A DNA stretch of 35,917 nucleotides, from assembly GCA_021845725.1 (NCBI GenBank), contig JAJZVL010000024.1, positions 1 to 35,917 of the forward strand, read 5' to 3'. The translations under genes and the position numbers were made by a program. How positions within the stretch are numbered: the first letter of the stretch is position 1; each line of letters begins with the position of its first letter. Below, piece by piece: positions 34,220 to 35,917 of this stretch. The notes under the pieces are model-generated. The model did no database searches. It was not told the origin of the DNA and was given only the letters and a program-made list of their open reading frames with translations. Source of the stretch: Actinomycetes bacterium (lineage in GTDB: Bacteria; Actinomycetota; Acidimicrobiia; Acidimicrobiales; RAAP-2).

Positions 34220-35671
34220 ATGACCACCGACCCAGCTGGGCTGTCGATAGGCGCGGTAGCGGTGCCGCGGGGACCACTCCCGGCTGAGGGCTGGGAGACG
34301 AGCCCTGCCTCGCGTGCGATCCGGGACGCCGCCGAGCGCAGCTTGCTCGGATCGGCATTGGCAGGAGGGCTTTCGCTCGCTGTTGCGGATCATGACGGCG
34401 TGATCTGGGCAGCGACGCTCGGCTTCGCGGACCTCGCGGCCCGTCGAGAGGTGACGGCGGGCACGCTGTTCGAGATCGGGTCCATCTCGAAGGGCTTCAC
34501 GTGTGCGCTCCTCCTTCAAGCCCAAGAAGCAGGGCTGGTGGATATCGACAAACCGCTCGAGGAGTACCTCCCGTGGTTCGAAGTGAGGTCACGATTCCGA
34601 CCGATCTCGATCAGGGATCTCATGACGCACACTGGGGGGATCGTCTCGGGCACGGACTTCTCGGGTGAGTCCGCGTTCGAGGTGTGGTCACTACGAGAGA
34701 CGGAGGCGACGGCGGAGCCGGGCACCTGGTTCCACTACTCCAACGTGGGCTACAAGGCTCTCGGCCTCGTCCTTGCATCCGTCCATCGGCAGCCGTACCA
34801 CGAGGTACTGAGAGATCGGCTCTTGCGCCCTCTCGGAATGGCCGAGTCGGAGTCATCGATCACCCACGACACGCGTCAGCGTCTGGCTGTGGGGTACGAG
34901 CCGTTCTATGACGACCGCGCACCGCGGCGAGAAGACGGTCTCGTCCCCGCGACGTGGGTGGAGACGGCGTCTGCCGACGGCAGCATCGCGGCCAGCGCGC
35001 GGGACATGGCGGCGTGGCTGCGGTTCCTCATCACCGGCGGGCTCGGCGAACCCGGCACGCGCCTTCTCGGCACGTCCAGCATGGAGGAGATGCTCTCGCC
35101 TCTGGTCGAGAGCGACGAGCCCGGGTTCTCGTACGGGCTCGGGGTCAGCATCTCCCAGGTCGACGGGCACAGGTACGCGTCCCATGGCGGCGGGATGATC
35201 GGCTATCACGCGCACATGGCGTGCGACCTCGACGAAGGTCTGGGCGCGATCGTGCTGGCGAACGGAGACGGGCCCTGGCAGGAGCTGACCTTCCATGCCC
35301 TTGCGGTCCTGCGTGCCGAGCGGAGCGGGTCGCCCGAGCCCGCCTTCACGGTGAGGCCCTCGGTCCGGACGGATCCTGTGACCGGGGACGAGCCCGATTC
35401 GTGGGCGCTGCCGTTCGTGGGTCACTATCGAACGTACAACCCGTGGTGCTCCAACCTTCGTGTGTACGGTCGCGCGGGGCAGCTCTGGGCGTCCTATGCC
35501 ATGGACGACGTCAGCCAGGACGCACCCCTCGAACGATTGCCCGATGGCGGCTTCCGGCTCGGCAGCGACGAGCGTTCCCCCGAGCGGCTCCGCTTCGACA
35601 CGCTGATCGACGGCAAGGCCGTCCGTGCGACACTGTCGGGCTGCGCGCTCTACCGGACCTTCACGCCATAG
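34220..35671 (+). CDS. Serine hydrolase, beta-lactamase / S12 peptidase family
   Basis: The ~483-residue protein has the three motifs of class C-like serine hydrolases: Ser88-I-S-Lys91 (GSISKGFT), Tyr173-S-Asn175 (FHYSNVGYK) and His322-G-G (YASHGGGMIGY). The Ser is acylated by the substrate. The S12 family includes D-aminopeptidases, D-Ala-D-Ala carboxypeptidases, esterases and AmpC beta-lactamases, and the sequence does not separate them. No signal peptide is visible, so it is probably cytoplasmic and less likely to be a resistance beta-lactamase. A C-terminal ~120-residue domain extends past the catalytic fold, as in peptidase-like members. The ATG at 34220 is tentative (another ATG at 34208); neither has a good ribosome binding site. 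Its position between peptide-transporter genes suggests that it processes imported peptides. Confidence 0.88.
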   Translation: MTTDPAGLSIGAVAVPRGPLPAEGWETSPASRAIRDAAERSLLGSALAGGLSLAVADHDGVIWAATLGFADLAARREVTAGTLFEIGSISKGFTCALLLQAQEAGLVDIDKPLEEYLPWFEVRSRFRPISIRDLMTHTGGIVSGTDFSGESAFEVWSLRETEATAEPGTWFHYSNVGYKALGLVLASVHRQPYHEVLRDRLLRPLGMAESESSITHDTRQRLAVGYEPFYDDRAPRREDGLVPATWVETASADGSIAASARDMAAWLRFLITGGLGEPGTRLLGTSSMEEMLSPLVESDEPGFSYGLGVSISQVDGHRYASHGGGMIGYHAHMACDLDEGLGAIVLANGDGPWQELTFHALAVLRAERSGSPEPAFTVRPSVRTDPVTGDEPDSWALPFVGHYRTYNPWCSNLRVYGRAGQLWASYAMDDVSQDAPLERLPDGGFRLGSDERSPERLRFDTLIDGKAVRATLSGCALYRTFTP

Positions 35672-35730
35672 AGGGTGCAGGACGCGCACGGTCCCGATGT
35701 CGAGCGCCTCGAGGTCGGCTCGAACGGTCG

Positions 35731-35917
35731 TCATTGGCGGCGGAGGCGCACGTCGAGCGCTTCGCGGGTTGCGTCGCCCAAGAAGTTGAAGCCGAGAACG
35801 GTGATCACGATGCAGAGCCCGGCCGGGTAGATCTGCCACCAGTAGTTGTCGAAGATGTAGTTGATCCCTGTCGAGAGCATTCCGCCCCAATTCACCGCCG
35901 GCGGGGGCGGACCGAGA
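35731..35917 (-). CDS. Peptide ABC transporter permease, OppC/DppC type, C-terminal end
   Basis: The last 61 residues of a membrane permease enter the window from the right edge on the minus strand. They read NWGGMLSTGINYIFDNYWWQ, then IYPAGLCIVITVLGFNFLGD and end ALDVRLRRQ. This is the well conserved C-terminal segment of DppC/OppC permeases, with a final helix and the (L/F)GD...LD(V/P)RLR tail. The gene is convergent with the hydrolase gene and 59 bases from it. It probably belongs with the binding protein encoded at 32275-34116. Confidence 0.92.
   Translation of the reverse strand, partial: LGPPPPAVNWGGMLSTGINYIFDNYWWQIYPAGLCIVITVLGFNFLGDATREALDVRLRRQ

Noticed and set aside
35700-35723. 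Terminator between the hydrolase and permease genes
   Set aside because: The inverted repeat tcgagc/gctcga has only a 6-bp stem and a 12-base loop, too weak to list.
1-35917. tRNA or rRNA genes
   Set aside because: No cloverleaf with a GGTTCGA-type T arm and acceptor stem, and no rRNA-like segment, was found on either strand by eye.

Overview
The window is high-GC, densely packed actinobacterial chromosome. Six copies of a GYWLV(G/A)xDGGVF surface repeat, the many GTG and TTG starts and the general gene complement point to the class Acidimicrobiia; the repeat is the main taxonomic clue, so this is an inference. No phage, integrase, IS element, tRNA, rRNA or CRISPR array was seen. Most genes are ordinary housekeeping or accessory genes.

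Layout. 1-2797 (minus): an N-terminal fragment of a membrane protein, a five-helix membrane protein and a secreted beta-helix protein ending in six GYWLVG repeats. 2886-7956 (minus): a small protein, a large ATPase/TPR/BTAD regulator and an LCP (LytR-CpsA-Psr) cell-envelope transferase. 8052-14142 (minus): gltD and gltB, the two subunits of NADPH glutamate synthase. 14317-15718 (plus): thiO and thiS of thiamine thiazole synthesis, without thiG. 15800-16430 (plus): a Phd/VapC toxin-antitoxin pair. 16561-17949 (plus): a patatin-like lipase, convergent with a DUF2510 membrane protein. 18648-24092: an acetate block, with acs and satP on the minus strand and, divergent from them, a LytS-type histidine kinase and a LytTR response regulator. 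24163-25881 (minus): a protein related to the dimethylformamidase large subunit. 25888-26944 (plus): a decayed MFS transporter start and a proline-rich membrane-anchored protein, possibly frameshifted. 26923-32150 (minus): a YhaO/YhaN (Mre11/Rad50-like) nuclease-ATPase pair. 32275-35917: a peptide ABC transporter solute-binding protein, a divergent S12 serine hydrolase and the end of an OppC-type permease; this last block looks less GC-rich than the rest.

How it fits together. SatP imports acetate, Acs activates it, and the neighbouring kinase and regulator probably sense and control this. GltBD make glutamate. The last three genes look like one peptide uptake and processing locus.

The most unusual signal is not a single gene. 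Short direct tandem repeats (12-21 bp units) recur about ten times, mostly in frame inside protein linkers: in the first gene, gltB, the DUF2510 protein, the LytTR regulator, the proline-rich protein and YhaN, and also between genes. The clearest intergenic one is six 21-bp units between satP and the LytS/LytTR genes. Its two-helical-turn period matches the spacing expected for LytTR-domain binding sites, which makes it the best candidate here for an undescribed regulatory element.
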